Shown piece by piece: positions 25,633 through 34,079 of a stretch of 64,000 nucleotides of DNA. The notes under the pieces were generated by a model. The model had not been told where the DNA came from. It saw nothing but the letters and a program-made list of their open reading frames with translations, and did not search any database. The DNA comes from Anaerolineales bacterium (GTDB lineage: Bacteria > Chloroflexota > Anaerolineae > Anaerolineales > Villigracilaceae): NCBI GenBank assembly GCA_016934715.1, contig JAFGSI010000039.1, positions 62,001 to 126,000 on the forward strand, in the 5' to 3' direction. The position numbers were made by a program, and so were the translations under genes. The stretch's first letter is position 1; each line of letters opens with the position of its first letter.

Positions 25633-26244
25633 CTACCTCCGGATGTCTTTGACGAAGCCCCAGGTGAATGCCAGGGTCATCAGCAGCAGGAGCGGGGTCA
25701 GGATGGCCATCACGAAAGCCGGGCTGAAAAAGAGCAGCTGGGCACCGTTGGCGATGAAGGCCAGGGCGATCCCACCCAGGCCGATCAGCAGTCCGCCGAC
25801 CCCGACCATCCAGAAGCCCTTGGCGGCCTTTTTCGCGAAGAACGGGCCGAGGAAGATGACCAGCCCGGCCACACCGTGGAAGAGCGGGACCGAGATCTTG
25901 CGCCCGAGTTCGGCCCCGGCGATGCTGGTCACGGCGATGGCCAGGAAGCCGACCAGGGCGAACCATTTGAAGGCGCGTTTGTATTGTGGAAAGTACTGCT
26001 CTACCAGGCCGATCGAGATTCCGAGTGGAATCAGGCTGGCCACGGTCAGGACATAGGGCGAGGACAGGATGCCCAGGCCGAGAAAGATGAGCAGGAGACC
26101 GGAAACCAGCAGGACCAGGAAGCCCATGATGTAGTAGACGTCATACAGGGCTTTGGCCTTGCTCCAGCGGGTGTAAAAGCGCCAGAGCAGATAGGCTGCG
26201 GTCAGGCCGGTCAGCAGCAGGAACAGATTGTCGAGTGTGAACAT
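25633..26244 (-). CDS. Small membrane protein B1 of the redox cluster
   Basis: 203 residues, six or seven transmembrane helices. Unrecognised family, paralogue of the gene at 20609-21202 (see there for shared segments). The conserved intramembrane His is His123 in LFHGVAGLVIFLGP. The protein is slightly more basic between helices (RRFYTRWSKAKAL-like loop and QYKRAFKW). Two ATGs lie six bases apart; GGAGA is adjacent to the first, so the second (26244) has better spacing. A perfect CRP-like palindrome at 26331-26346 lies 41.5 bp above an AATAAT -10, and hairpins flank the gene on both sides, so it is a single-gene transcript under CRP-type control. Confidence 0.83.
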   Translation of the reverse strand: MFTLDNLFLLLTGLTAAYLLWRFYTRWSKAKALYDVYYIMGFLVLLVSGLLLIFLGLGILSSPYVLTVASLIPLGISIGLVEQYFPQYKRAFKWFALVGFLAIAVTSIAGAELGRKISVPLFHGVAGLVIFLGPFFAKKAAKGFWMVGVGGLLIGLGGIALAFIANGAQLLFFSPAFVMAILTPLLLLMTLAFTWGFVKDIRR

Positions 26245-26303
26245 GTGCATTCTCCTTGTGAGGTTGGGATTGCCTGCAGGGAGGCTGATACTCCCGCAAG
26301 TGT

Positions 26304-26346
26304 ATTATTGCACAGGGAGAACATGCCGGCTGTGACCTAGGTCACA
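26304..26346 (-). promoter_or_regulatory. CRP-like promoter of gene B1
   Basis: TGTGACCTAGGTCACA (26331-26346) is a perfect palindrome and a full match to TGTGA-N6-TCACA. The minus-strand hexamer AATAAT (26304-26309) is a five-of-six -10 that puts the site centre exactly 41.5 bp upstream of the predicted start at about 26297. Confidence 0.7.
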
Positions 26347-26350
26347 AATG

Positions 26351-26377
26351 GGCGACGTGTTTTTTGGACACGTCGCC
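26351..26377 (-). terminator. Hairpin terminator after the A1 gene
   Basis: GGCGACGTGT (26351-26360) pairs with ACACGTCGCC (26368-26377) around a TTTTTGG loop, 18 bases past the A1 stop on the minus strand. It separates the lipoprotein-A1 operon from the B1 promoter. Confidence 0.7.
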
Positions 26378-26395
26378 TCCGGGATCACTCGGTTC

Positions 26396-27172
26396 CTATT
26401 CCGTCGCGCCGGTCAGGCGCTGCCACAGCCCGGGCCAGACGAACAGGACGATCAGGATGACGCAGGAGATCGGTGCCAGGGCGAACAGGGAGAAGCGTCC
26501 CAGCTGCTGCGCCGTGACGACGGCCAGAGGGATTCCGACCACCAGTTCGGCCACGCCGGCGACCAAACCAGTGACACGCATCCACTCCTTGGGTTTCATG
26601 ATGATCCCGACCGTCACGACTGCCCAACCGATCATGGCAACCAGGTGCAGGCGCTGGACCAGGGTGAAGATCGGGTCGCCGTGGGTGATGATCCGGCTGG
26701 TGCTCGAGATGCCGTTCATAAAGCAGAAGATATAGGCGACGCCGGCCAGCAGGGCCAGCAGGATCTGGCTCCAGGAGATCTTCCCGACCACCTTGAGCAT
26801 CAGGAAGTAGAGGATCACGTACGGCCAGAAGAGCGAGAAATAGATCGGCGGCAGGCCGGCGGCCATGTAGGGCACGTTGATGAACCAGCTGCCCAGCAAT
26901 GCCAGGACCAACGCCACCACCGACAGGAAGAAGGCCCAGTTCTTCTTGGTGAAAAAGCCGTAGGCGCTGACGGCGAACAGCACCCCGCCCAGCATGCCGA
27001 GGTCGGCCATCCCGGGGTGGATGTATTTGAGCAGGATCTCGCATCCCGGTTCGGCCGATTCGGCCCCCATCCCGATCCGGTACCACTGCATGAACAGGAC
27101 GATGTGCCCGATGATGCCCATCAGGGACGCGATCGTAGCCAGGATGCCTCCGAGCAGGTTCTTGTTTTTCAT
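26396..27172 (-). CDS. Small membrane protein A1 of the redox cluster
   Basis: 258 residues, about seven transmembrane helices, paralogue-like partner of the gene at 19835-20524. His23 and His52 lie near the first helices. His164 and His176, 12 residues apart (IITHGDPIFTLVQRLHLVAM), match the His180/His192 pair of A2. The AGLPPIYFSLFWPYVILYFL segment also aligns with A2. I recognise no named family. The His pattern suggests heme or quinone contacts, which is an inference. The ATG at 27172 has AGGAGA at ideal spacing. It follows the Cys-rich lipoprotein gene by 22 bases, forming a two-gene operon that ends in a strong hairpin. Confidence 0.83.
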   Translation of the reverse strand: MKNKNLLGGILATIASLMGIIGHIVLFMQWYRIGMGAESAEPGCEILLKYIHPGMADLGMLGGVLFAVSAYGFFTKKNWAFFLSVVALVLALLGSWFINVPYMAAGLPPIYFSLFWPYVILYFLMLKVVGKISWSQILLALLAGVAYIFCFMNGISSTSRIITHGDPIFTLVQRLHLVAMIGWAVVTVGIIMKPKEWMRVTGLVAGVAELVVGIPLAVVTAQQLGRFSLFALAPISCVILIVLFVWPGLWQRLTGATE

Positions 27173-27194
27173 GATCTCTCCTTCGTTAATGGAA

Positions 27195-27611
27195 TTAGGG
27201 TTGGGCGATCTCGCCGGTATGGCAAGAACAACCGTTGTAGTAGGGTGCGTCGTTGTGGGCGGCCACGTAGATGACCGTTCCCGGGTCGACCGTGAAATCA
27301 CAATCCTCCAGGAAGGTTGGATATTCCTCGTCATCCCAGGCCATGATCTCCAGATCGCAGGCCACGTAGACCGTCCCGCTCAGGTGGGCGTTGCACAGCG
27401 GGCCGCGGACCAGTTGGTCGACGTCCAGCGGCCGGCCGCGCACCTCGACGCTGACCGGCGCCGGCTCCAGGTCCGTGGCCGAAAGCAGGTCCGGGAAGGC
27501 GTCCGGGTCGCTGACGTAGGTGACGCTGCCCTCCGGACAGGCCGGCTGGCTCCCGCAGGCGGACAACAGGATCAGCAACAGCCCAAAACAGATCGTGCCG
27601 ACAGGCTTCAT
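27195..27611 (-). CDS. Cys-rich lipoprotein with a C-terminal CxCH motif
   Basis: 138 residues. A short signal ends in LLSAC (lipobox), so the protein should be anchored outside the membrane. The mature part contains seven or more Cys and ends ...NDAPYYNGCSCHTGEIAQP. CSCH is one residue short of the c-type heme motif CxxCH, while the following TGE is typical of heme sites. I cannot say whether it binds heme, copper or neither. No family recognised. ATG at 27611 has GGAG eight bases upstream. It is first in an operon with A1; a palindrome centred about 41.5 bp above its predicted start site suggests Crp/Fnr control. Confidence 0.82.
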   Translation of the reverse strand: MKPVGTICFGLLLILLSACGSQPACPEGSVTYVSDPDAFPDLLSATDLEPAPVSVEVRGRPLDVDQLVRGPLCNAHLSGTVYVACDLEIMAWDDEEYPTFLEDCDFTVDPGTVIYVAAHNDAPYYNGCSCHTGEIAQP

Positions 27612-27644
27612 GGTTTTCTCCGAGGCGGTTCAGTTTCTACGTGA

Positions 27645-27700
27645 AATGTAGCACAAATGCAGCCAATGGTCTTTGCCTTAACGCAAATCCGTTGTAGAAT
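27645..27700. promoter_or_regulatory. Shared divergent Crp/Fnr-type control region
   Basis: TTTGCCTTAACGCAAA (27672-27687) has perfect TTTGC/GCAAA arms. On the minus strand, TACATT (27645-27650) predicts a start near 27638, 41.5 bp from the palindrome centre. On the plus strand the left arm is part of a -35 (TTTGCC) spaced 17 bp from TAGAAT (27695-27700), which would let a bound regulator repress its own gene. Confidence 0.55.
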
Positions 27701-27729
27701 GAATTCAGCCTGTATTGAGGAGAGGAAAG

Positions 27730-28404
27730 ATGGATCTGGCCGAGATGCTTTCCCGCACGAACCTGTTTGACCATCTGGACAACGCTGGGATGCGGACCCT
27801 CCTGTCCGGAGCGCAGCCGCGCCGGGTTGGCAAGGACGAATGGCTGACCCATTCCGGCGATGTGTGGCCGTATCTTTTCTTCCTCTGCAAGGGGGAGGTG
27901 GTCGCCGTCAAGGAGTCGGCCGAGGGGCGCAGCCTGGTCCTGGCGACCCTGCGCACGGGGGAGGTCTTCTGGGGCCTGGCATTGTTCCACGAGGCGGCGC
28001 CCATGCCGGCCGGCCTGCGTGCTGTCCAGGAGTCTGAAATCGTTCTCTGGCCGCGCCAGATGTTGCTGCCGCTTCTGCTGGCGGACGGGAGCCTGTCCTG
28101 GAAGCTGGCCGGGATGGTGATCGAACGCGTCCAGTTGGCCAGCGAGATCGTCGACCAATTGGCCTTCCAGCCGGTGGCCGGACGACTGGCTCGCCTGCTG
28201 GTGGAATCGGCCGGGCAGGGCGGGCCGGTGACCCGCGACCTGACCCTGGACGAGATGGCTGCCCGCATCGGCACGACCCGCGAGATGGTCTGCCGCTTCC
28301 TGCATCGCTTCTCCGACCGAGGGTTGATCGACATCACCCGCACCGAATTTTCGGTACGAGACCGGCAGGGGCTGGAGGAGATGGCCCGCCAGGGAAAAGG
28401 TTAA
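27730..28404 (+). CDS. Crp/Fnr-family regulator with CRP-like recognition helix
   Basis: 224 residues. N-terminal cyclic-nucleotide-binding-like barrel (about residues 10-120), long dimer helix near 125-150, and C-terminal winged helix (LTLDEMAARIGTTREMVCRFLHRFSDRGLI). The recognition helix has Arg184, Glu185 and Arg189, equivalent to the R-E-R trio by which CRP reads TGTGA. Fe-S cysteines of FNR are absent, and the nucleotide-binding Arg/Glu set is not obvious, so the ligand may be heme or unknown. ATG at 27730 has GAGGAGAGG upstream. Divergent from the lipoprotein operon, with a shared operator region; convergent with the second regulator, two bases apart. Confidence 0.92.
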   Translation: MDLAEMLSRTNLFDHLDNAGMRTLLSGAQPRRVGKDEWLTHSGDVWPYLFFLCKGEVVAVKESAEGRSLVLATLRTGEVFWGLALFHEAAPMPAGLRAVQESEIVLWPRQMLLPLLLADGSLSWKLAGMVIERVQLASEIVDQLAFQPVAGRLARLLVESAGQGGPVTRDLTLDEMAARIGTTREMVCRFLHRFSDRGLIDITRTEFSVRDRQGLEEMARQGKG

Positions 28405-28406
28405 TG

Positions 28407-29126
28407 CTATGGTTGCCGGGGAAACTCGTCCTGGGCGAATTGCGACCTGATTTGCGCCAGATCGGTCAAGGTATCCAGTGAGAGCACCGCAATTTCGGTC
28501 CGGCTCACCCGGATCGCCCCGGCGCTCTTGAGAGCGTTGAGTGAGCGGCTGATGGCTTCCGGTACGCTGGCGATCCGGGAGGCCATCTCCTCAATGGAGC
28601 AGTCGCGCCGCTGGATCGTCTGGCGGCCGTGGCTGCTCAGGTCGAGAATCAGCTTGGCGGTGCGGGCGACAACCGAGCGGAAGGACAGATCTTCATAGTG
28701 GGCGATCATCTGTCGACTGCGCGTAGCCAAAACGCTCAGTAAGCTCAACCCCAGATGCGGGTAGCGGCGGACCAATTTATGGAAGGCGTCGTGTTCCACC
28801 CGCCAGACAGTGCACTTCTCGATCGCCACCGCGCTGGTCGGATTCGGCCCGCCGTCCAGGACGGCGACCTCATTAAACATGATCACCGGCTGGATGACAG
28901 CCATGATCGTTGTCTGTCCCTGCGGGCCGATCTTGCACAGGTGGACGCGCCCGTGCAGCAGGACGAACATTCCCGCGCAGGGATCGCCCTCGGAAAAGAG
29001 GGTCACCCCGGCAGGAAAATGGTGCACCTGCCCGCTGGCGACGATCGTGTGCAGGTCGCCTAATCCCATTTTCTGAAAGTGGCGAACCGATTGCAGTCTG
29101 CCAATCAGGTCTTCCTGGCTGTCCAT
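28407..29126 (-). CDS. Crp/Fnr-family regulator with FNR/DNR-like recognition helix
   Basis: 239 residues. Sensor barrel near residues 20-130 (FPAGVTLFSEGDPCAGMFVLLHGRVHLCKIG), dimer helix, and winged helix with CSIEEMASRIASVPEAISRSLNALKSAGAI. Glu190, Ser193 and Arg194 match the E-S-R trio by which FNR and DNR read TTGAT. There is no N-terminal Cys cluster for a 4Fe-4S centre, so an NO- or heme-sensing DNR/NNR-type role is likelier than O2-sensing FNR. A perfect TATAAT (29135-29140) ends eight bases before the ATG and there is no ribosome-binding site, so the transcript is probably leaderless. It ends convergently against the CRP-like regulator. Confidence 0.92.
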   Translation of the reverse strand: MDSQEDLIGRLQSVRHFQKMGLGDLHTIVASGQVHHFPAGVTLFSEGDPCAGMFVLLHGRVHLCKIGPQGQTTIMAVIQPVIMFNEVAVLDGGPNPTSAVAIEKCTVWRVEHDAFHKLVRRYPHLGLSLLSVLATRSRQMIAHYEDLSFRSVVARTAKLILDLSSHGRQTIQRRDCSIEEMASRIASVPEAISRSLNALKSAGAIRVSRTEIAVLSLDTLTDLAQIRSQFAQDEFPRQP

Positions 29127-29325
29127 CTGGAACCATTATACCTGCACGGGACAGGCACGGAACCGGCTGTGAGCGCCTGAACTGCTGGAAGCTCTCTCTT
29201 TTTCAGGGGGTGCCAGTCCTTTTCCGGGCGGATGAGTCCACAGAACGAGCAGGGAGAGGTGATCTCTGCGGCCGACCTCGTAAAGAAAAGAAATCAAGAC
29301 CTGCCTTCCCGCCGAAACCCTCAAG

Positions 29326-29350
29326 ACTACCCATTTGGGTAGTTTTTTTT
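29326..29350 (+). terminator. Strong intrinsic terminator without an upstream gene
   Basis: ACTACCC (29326-29332), loop ATTT, GGGTAGT (29337-29343) and a run of eight T. The nearest plus-strand stop codon is over 900 bases upstream, beyond an opposite-strand gene, so it likely ends an unannotated RNA or attenuates gltB transcription. Confidence 0.85.
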
Positions 29351-29364
29351 CGTCCCTAGGTTTG

Positions 29365-29370
29365 TATAAT
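29365..29370 (+). promoter_or_regulatory. -10 element of the gltB promoter
   Basis: TATAAT, a perfect consensus hexamer, 15 bases past the terminator T-run and about 65 bases before the gltB ATG. No strong -35 is visible at the expected spacing, so an activator may help. Confidence 0.55.
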
Positions 29371-29434
29371 CAACATTTAACACTTTCCCCCGATAAGATT
29401 CTTCTCCCATTTGTTGCCGCACAGGAGGAGCACC

Positions 29435-32400
29435 ATGCACCAATCCGAGAAATCCCGGCGACAGGCGCCCGGTCTGCCGCACCAGCAGGGGCTCTATAAC
29501 CCCAGTTTCGAGCACGACGCCTGCGGGATCGGGATGGTAGTCAACATCAACGGCCAGAGATCGAACCGCGTCATCCGCCAGGCGCTGATCGTGCTCGACA
29601 ACCTGACTCACCGCGGGGCGCGCGGTGCCGAACCCAATACCGGCGATGGAGCTGGGATCCTGATCCAGGTTCCGCATGCTTTTCTGCAGCGCAAGGCCAA
29701 CGGCAAGGGTTTCAGCCTGCCAGATCCCGGTCAGTACGGCGTCGGGATGCTTTTCCTGCCCCCTGATGTCACCCATCGGCGGGCGATCGAAGTGGAGTTC
29801 GAGAAGATCGTCGCCGCCGAGGGCCAGCGGGTGATCGGCTGGCGGTCGGTGCGGCGGAACAAGGCCGGGATCGGCGCCACGGCCCTGCGGGTCGAGCCGA
29901 AGATCCGCATGGTTTTTATCGGCCGGAATCCGGCCATCGCCAGCGACATCGACTTCGAGCGCAAGCTGTACGTCATCCGCAGGCGCTCCGAGAGCGAGAT
30001 CCGTTATGGCGGGCGCCTGGAAGGCGGGGAGTACTTCTACGTCTGCAGCCTGTCCTATAAGACGCTGGTCTATAAGGGCATGCTTGTTTCAAACCAGCTG
30101 CAGGGGTATTTCGTCGACCTGGCCGACGAGGACATGCAGAGCGCCCTGGCACTGGTCCACTCGCGTTTCAGCACCAACACTTTCCCGAGCTGGGAACGAG
30201 CCCACCCCAACCGCTACATTCTCCACAATGGCGAGATCAACACCCTGCGCGGTAACATCAACTGGCTGCGGGCCCAGGAAAATCTGTTCCAATCGGAAGC
30301 CTTCGGCATGGATATGAAGAAGTTGCTGCCAATCGTCCATCCTGATGGGAGCGACTCGGCCATGTTTGACAACTACCTGGAATTCCTGGTCCTGGCCGGG
30401 AGGTCGCTGCCGCACGTCATGATGATGATGATCCCCGAACCCTGGTCGCACCACGCGACGATGGACGAACCCCGGCGGGCCTTCTACGAGTACCACGCCA
30501 ACCTGATGGAGCCCTGGGACGGCCCGGCGGCGATCGCCTTCACCGACGGGATTCTGGCCGGGGCAGTTCTCGACCGCAATGGGCTGCGTCCATCGCGGTA
30601 CTACGTCACCCGCGATGACCAGTTGATCCTGGCTTCCGAGGTCGGGGTGCTCGATATTCCGGCCGGGGAGGTGGTCTCCAAGGGCCGGCTCGAGCCGGGC
30701 CGTATGCTGCTGGTCGACACCCGGGAAGGACGGATCATCAGTGACGAGGAGATCAAAGGGCGCCTGGCCGCCGAGCATCCCTACCGCGACTGGCTGGACA
30801 AGTACCAGGTTCGGCTGGAGGAGTTGCCGGAGCCTGGGGCCGGGCAGGTGCCGCCGTCCGACCCGGCGACCCTGATCCAGCGCCAGCAGGCCTTCGGGTA
30901 TACCACCGAGGAACTGCGCCTGCTGCTCGGACCCATGGCCGAATCCGGCGTCGAGCCGGTCGGGGCGATGGGCAATGATGTCCCGCTGGCCGTCCTATCA
31001 GAGAAGCCCAAGTTGCTGTACAACTACTTCAAGCAGCTCTTCGCCCAGGTGACCAACCCGCCGATCGATTCGATCCGCGAGGAACTGGTCATCGCCACGG
31101 AGGTGATGGTCGGGGCCGAAAGCAGCCTGCTGGCGCCAACCCCTCACAACTGTCACCAGATCCGGCTGGACTGCCCGATCCTGACCAACACCGAACTGGC
31201 TCAGATCCGCCACACGCGCATCCCGGGCTTCATCACCCTGACCCTGCCGATCCTCTTTCCGGCCGGGACGGGAGGGGACGGGCTGGCGTCAGCCATAGAT
31301 GAACTCTGCCAGGCGGCCGAGGCGGCGATTGCGCGTGGGATCAACCTGTTGATCCTGACCGACCGCGGCGTGGATGCCGAACATGCCCCCATCCCGGCCC
31401 TGCTGGCCGTCTCCGGGTTGCACCAGCATCTGGTTCGCAAGGGCACGCGAACCCAGATCGGCCTGATCCTGGAAAGCGGCGAGCCGCGCGAGGTCCATCA
31501 CTTTGCCGCCCTGATCGGTTTCGGGGCCACGGCGGTCAACCCGTACCTGGTCTTCGAATCGCTTGAGAACCTGATCGTCGACGGGACGCTGGTCGGCGTC
31601 GACTACCTGGCGGCCGTCAGGAACTATATCAAAGCGGCGGTCAAGGGGGTGGTCAAGACGATGGCCAAGATGGGCATCTCTACCATCAAGAGCTACAGCG
31701 GAGCGCAAATTTTTGAGGCCATCGGCATCCACCAGAGTGTGATCGAGAAATACTTCACCCGCACGCCCTCGCGCATTGGCGGGATCGACCTGGAGATCAT
31801 TGCCCGTGAGGCGGGGATGTTCCATCTCCGGGCTTTTCCCCGGCGCCCGGTCCATGTGCCTTCCCTGCCGACCGGGGGGGAGTACCAGTGGCGCCAGGAT
31901 GGCGAGTACCACCTGTTCAACCCCAAGACGATCCACACCCTGCAGCAGGCCTGCCGCAGAGGGGACTACGCCACCTTCAAGGAATACGCGCAGGCGGTGG
32001 ATGACCAGACTGGCCGATTGGGGACCCTGCGTGGCCTGCTGGCGTTCCGCTTCCCGCCTGAAGCGGTTCCGCTGGAGGAGGTTGAGCCGATTGAGTCGAT
32101 CGTGCGGCGCTTCAAGACCGGGGCGATGAGCTACGGTTCGATCAGCCAGGAAGCGCACGAAGCCCTGGCGATCGCCATGAACCGCCTGGGTGGGCGCAGC
32201 AATACCGGCGAGGGTGGTGAGGACCCGGCGCGCTTCGAGCCCTTGCCAAGCGGCGACTCGCGCCGCAGCGCCATCAAGCAGGTCGCTTCGGGACGCTTCG
32301 GGGTGACCAGCGAGTATCTGGTGAACGCCGACGAGATCCAGATCAAGATGGCTCAGGGCGCCAAGCCGGGCGAGGGGGGGCAGCTTCCGGGGCGCAAGGT

Positions 32401-34066
32401 CTATCCGTGGATCGCCCGGACGCGCTACTCGACCCCTGGCGTGGGATTGATCTCGCCCCCTCCGCACCATGACATCTACTCGATCGAAGACCTGGCCGAA
32501 TTGATCCACGACCTGAAGAATGCCAATTCCCTGGCGCGCATCAGTGTAAAGCTGGTCTCCGAGGTCGGGGTCGGGACGATTGCCGCCGGGGTTGCCAAGG
32601 CTCACGCTGACGTGGTCCTGATCAGCGGTTTCGATGGTGGGACTGGCGCCTCACCGGTCAGCAGCATCAAGCACGCTGGTCTGCCCTGGGAACTGGGTGT
32701 TGCCGAAACCCACCAGACCCTTGTCCTGAACAACCTGCGCGACCGGATCGTGATCGAGACCGACGGCCAGCTTAAGACCGGCCGTGACGTGGTCATCGCA
32801 GCTCTGCTGGGGGCTGAAGAGTTCGGATTCGCAACCGCCCCGTTGATCGTCCTGGGCTGCGTGATGATGCGTGTCTGTCACCTGGATACATGTCCGGTAG
32901 GCGTGGCGACCCAGAATCCGGAACTGCGCAGGAAGTTCAGCGGTGACCCGGCCCACGTGGTCAATTTCATGTCCTTCATTGCCGAAGATGTGCGTGAATG
33001 GATGGCCCGGCTCGGTTTCCGCAGCCTGGACGAGATGGTCGGGCGCTCTGACCGGCTCCAGGTTCGGGAGCCCATCGATCACTGGAAGGCCAGTGGCCTG
33101 GACTTCAGCGAGCTCCTCTACCAGCCGGATATGGAAGAAGAAGACTGGCGCGCCCAGCGCGGCAGCCGCGACCGCAGTCTGGAAGCCTGTCTTGATCGGC
33201 GGGTCCTGCTAGACCTGTGCAGGCCGGCCATTCAAAAGGGAGAGCCGGTCACGGCAGTCCTCCCGATCCGCAATATCCACCGGGTGGTTGGGACACTGGT
33301 GGGGAGCGAGATCACCCGCCGGCATGGTGCTGCAGGCCTGCCCGATGACACCATCCGGCTGCAATTTCAGGGCTCGGCCGGCCAAAGTTTTGGGGCTTTT
33401 ATCCCGAAAGGCATGACCCTGCTCCTGGAAGGTGACACGAACGATTATCTCGGCAAGGGCCTCTCAGGAGGCAAGATCATCGTCTTTCCGCCGGAGGGGG
33501 CACTTTTCCCCGCTGAGCAGAACGTGATCACCGGCAACGTGGCCTTCTACGGTGCTACCAGTGGCGAGGCCTATGTGCGCGGCCTGGCCGGGGAACGCTT
33601 CTGTGTGCGCAACAGCGGCGCCCTGGCGGTCGTAGAGGGGGTCGGCGACCACGGCTGCGAGTATATGACCGGCGGCCGGGTGGTTGTGCTTGGCCGCACC
33701 GGGCGCAACTTCGCCGCCGGCATGTCGGGTGGGGTCGCCTACGTGCTGGATGAAGATGGCTCCTTCCCGATTCGCTGCAACCACCAGATGGTCGACCTGC
33801 AACCGCTCGCTGACCCCGGCGAGATCGAGGAGCTCAAGGGCATGGTCCTGCGCCATGCCGATTACACCGGCAGCACCCTGGCACAGCGGGTGCTTGCCGA
33901 CTGGGAGAGCCTGCTGCCGAGGTTTGTCCGGGTGATGCCGCGCGACTACCAGCGGATGCAGCAGGCCTTCAGGGAGGTCGCGGCCTCCGGTTTGAGCGGC
34001 GAACAGGCAGTCATGGCTGCCTTCGAAATGAACAAGGGTGACGTCAGCCGCGTGGGCGGCAACTGA
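29435..34066 (+). CDS. gltB: Glutamate synthase large subunit
   Basis: 1543 residues, the normal length. The glutaminase (class II amidotransferase) domain opens with a short propeptide; cleavage should expose Cys30 (FEHDACGIG), the nucleophile. The central and FMN-binding synthase domains follow ([72 protein letters not shown]). The 3Fe-4S cysteines are in [19 protein letters not shown]. The C-terminal GxGxG repeat domain runs from about residue 1280. With GltD it makes two glutamates from glutamine and 2-oxoglutarate, using NAD(P)H. The ATG at 29435 has AGGAGGAG; gltD follows 13 bases after the stop. Confidence 0.97.
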   Translation: MHQSEKSRRQAPGLPHQQGLYNPSFEHDACGIGMVVNINGQRSNRVIRQALIVLDNLTHRGARGAEPNTGDGAGILIQVPHAFLQRKANGKGFSLPDPGQYGVGMLFLPPDVTHRRAIEVEFEKIVAAEGQRVIGWRSVRRNKAGIGATALRVEPKIRMVFIGRNPAIASDIDFERKLYVIRRRSESEIRYGGRLEGGEYFYVCSLSYKTLVYKGMLVSNQLQGYFVDLADEDMQSALALVHSRFSTNTFPSWERAHPNRYILHNGEINTLRGNINWLRAQENLFQSEAFGMDMKKLLPIVHPDGSDSAMFDNYLEFLVLAGRSLPHVMMMMIPEPWSHHATMDEPRRAFYEYHANLMEPWDGPAAIAFTDGILAGAVLDRNGLRPSRYYVTRDDQLILASEVGVLDIPAGEVVSKGRLEPGRMLLVDTREGRIISDEEIKGRLAAEHPYRDWLDKYQVRLEELPEPGAGQVPPSDPATLIQRQQAFGYTTEELRLLLGPMAESGVEPVGAMGNDVPLAVLSEKPKLLYNYFKQLFAQVTNPPIDSIREELVIATEVMVGAESSLLAPTPHNCHQIRLDCPILTNTELAQIRHTRIPGFITLTLPILFPAGTGGDGLASAIDELCQAAEAAIARGINLLILTDRGVDAEHAPIPALLAVSGLHQHLVRKGTRTQIGLILESGEPREVHHFAALIGFGATAVNPYLVFESLENLIVDGTLVGVDYLAAVRNYIKAAVKGVVKTMAKMGISTIKSYSGAQIFEAIGIHQSVIEKYFTRTPSRIGGIDLEIIAREAGMFHLRAFPRRPVHVPSLPTGGEYQWRQDGEYHLFNPKTIHTLQQACRRGDYATFKEYAQAVDDQTGRLGTLRGLLAFRFPPEAVPLEEVEPIESIVRRFKTGAMSYGSISQEAHEALAIAMNRLGGRSNTGEGGEDPARFEPLPSGDSRRSAIKQVASGRFGVTSEYLVNADEIQIKMAQGAKPGEGGQLPGRKVYPWIARTRYSTPGVGLISPPPHHDIYSIEDLAELIHDLKNANSLARISVKLVSEVGVGTIAAGVAKAHADVVLISGFDGGTGASPVSSIKHAGLPWELGVAETHQTLVLNNLRDRIVIETDGQLKTGRDVVIAALLGAEEFGFATAPLIVLGCVMMRVCHLDTCPVGVATQNPELRRKFSGDPAHVVNFMSFIAEDVREWMARLGFRSLDEMVGRSDRLQVREPIDHWKASGLDFSELLYQPDMEEEDWRAQRGSRDRSLEACLDRRVLLDLCRPAIQKGEPVTAVLPIRNIHRVVGTLVGSEITRRHGAAGLPDDTIRLQFQGSAGQSFGAFIPKGMTLLLEGDTNDYLGKGLSGGKIIVFPPEGALFPAEQNVITGNVAFYGATSGEAYVRGLAGERFCVRNSGALAVVEGVGDHGCEYMTGGRVVVLGRTGRNFAAGMSGGVAYVLDEDGSFPIRCNHQMVDLQPLADPGEIEELKGMVLRHADYTGSTLAQRVLADWESLLPRFVRVMPRDYQRMQQAFREVAASGLSGEQAVMAAFEMNKGDVSRVGGN

Positions 34067-34079
34067 CGGGAGGTGGAGG

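Larger units (their letters stand above)
29127..29434 (+). other. Intergenic region before gltB; possible small RNA or leader
   Basis: About 300 bases without a credible gene. It holds the divergent TATAAT of the Fnr-type regulator, a strong plus-strand terminator (29326-29350) with no coding gene before it, and a perfect TATAAT (29365-29370) that should drive gltB. A short plus-strand RNA of up to about 190 nt may end at the terminator. I could not match it to a known RNA family. Confidence 0.4.

Noticed and set aside
29231-29250. GATGAGTCC followed by CGAG, like a hammerhead ribozyme core
   Set aside because: The CTGATGA and GAAA core parts and pairing stems are not complete, so no ribozyme is supported.
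31289-32605. Minus-strand frame of 438 codons inside gltB
   Set aside because: Lies wholly within a certain gene; composition is that of a shadow and no start site is present.
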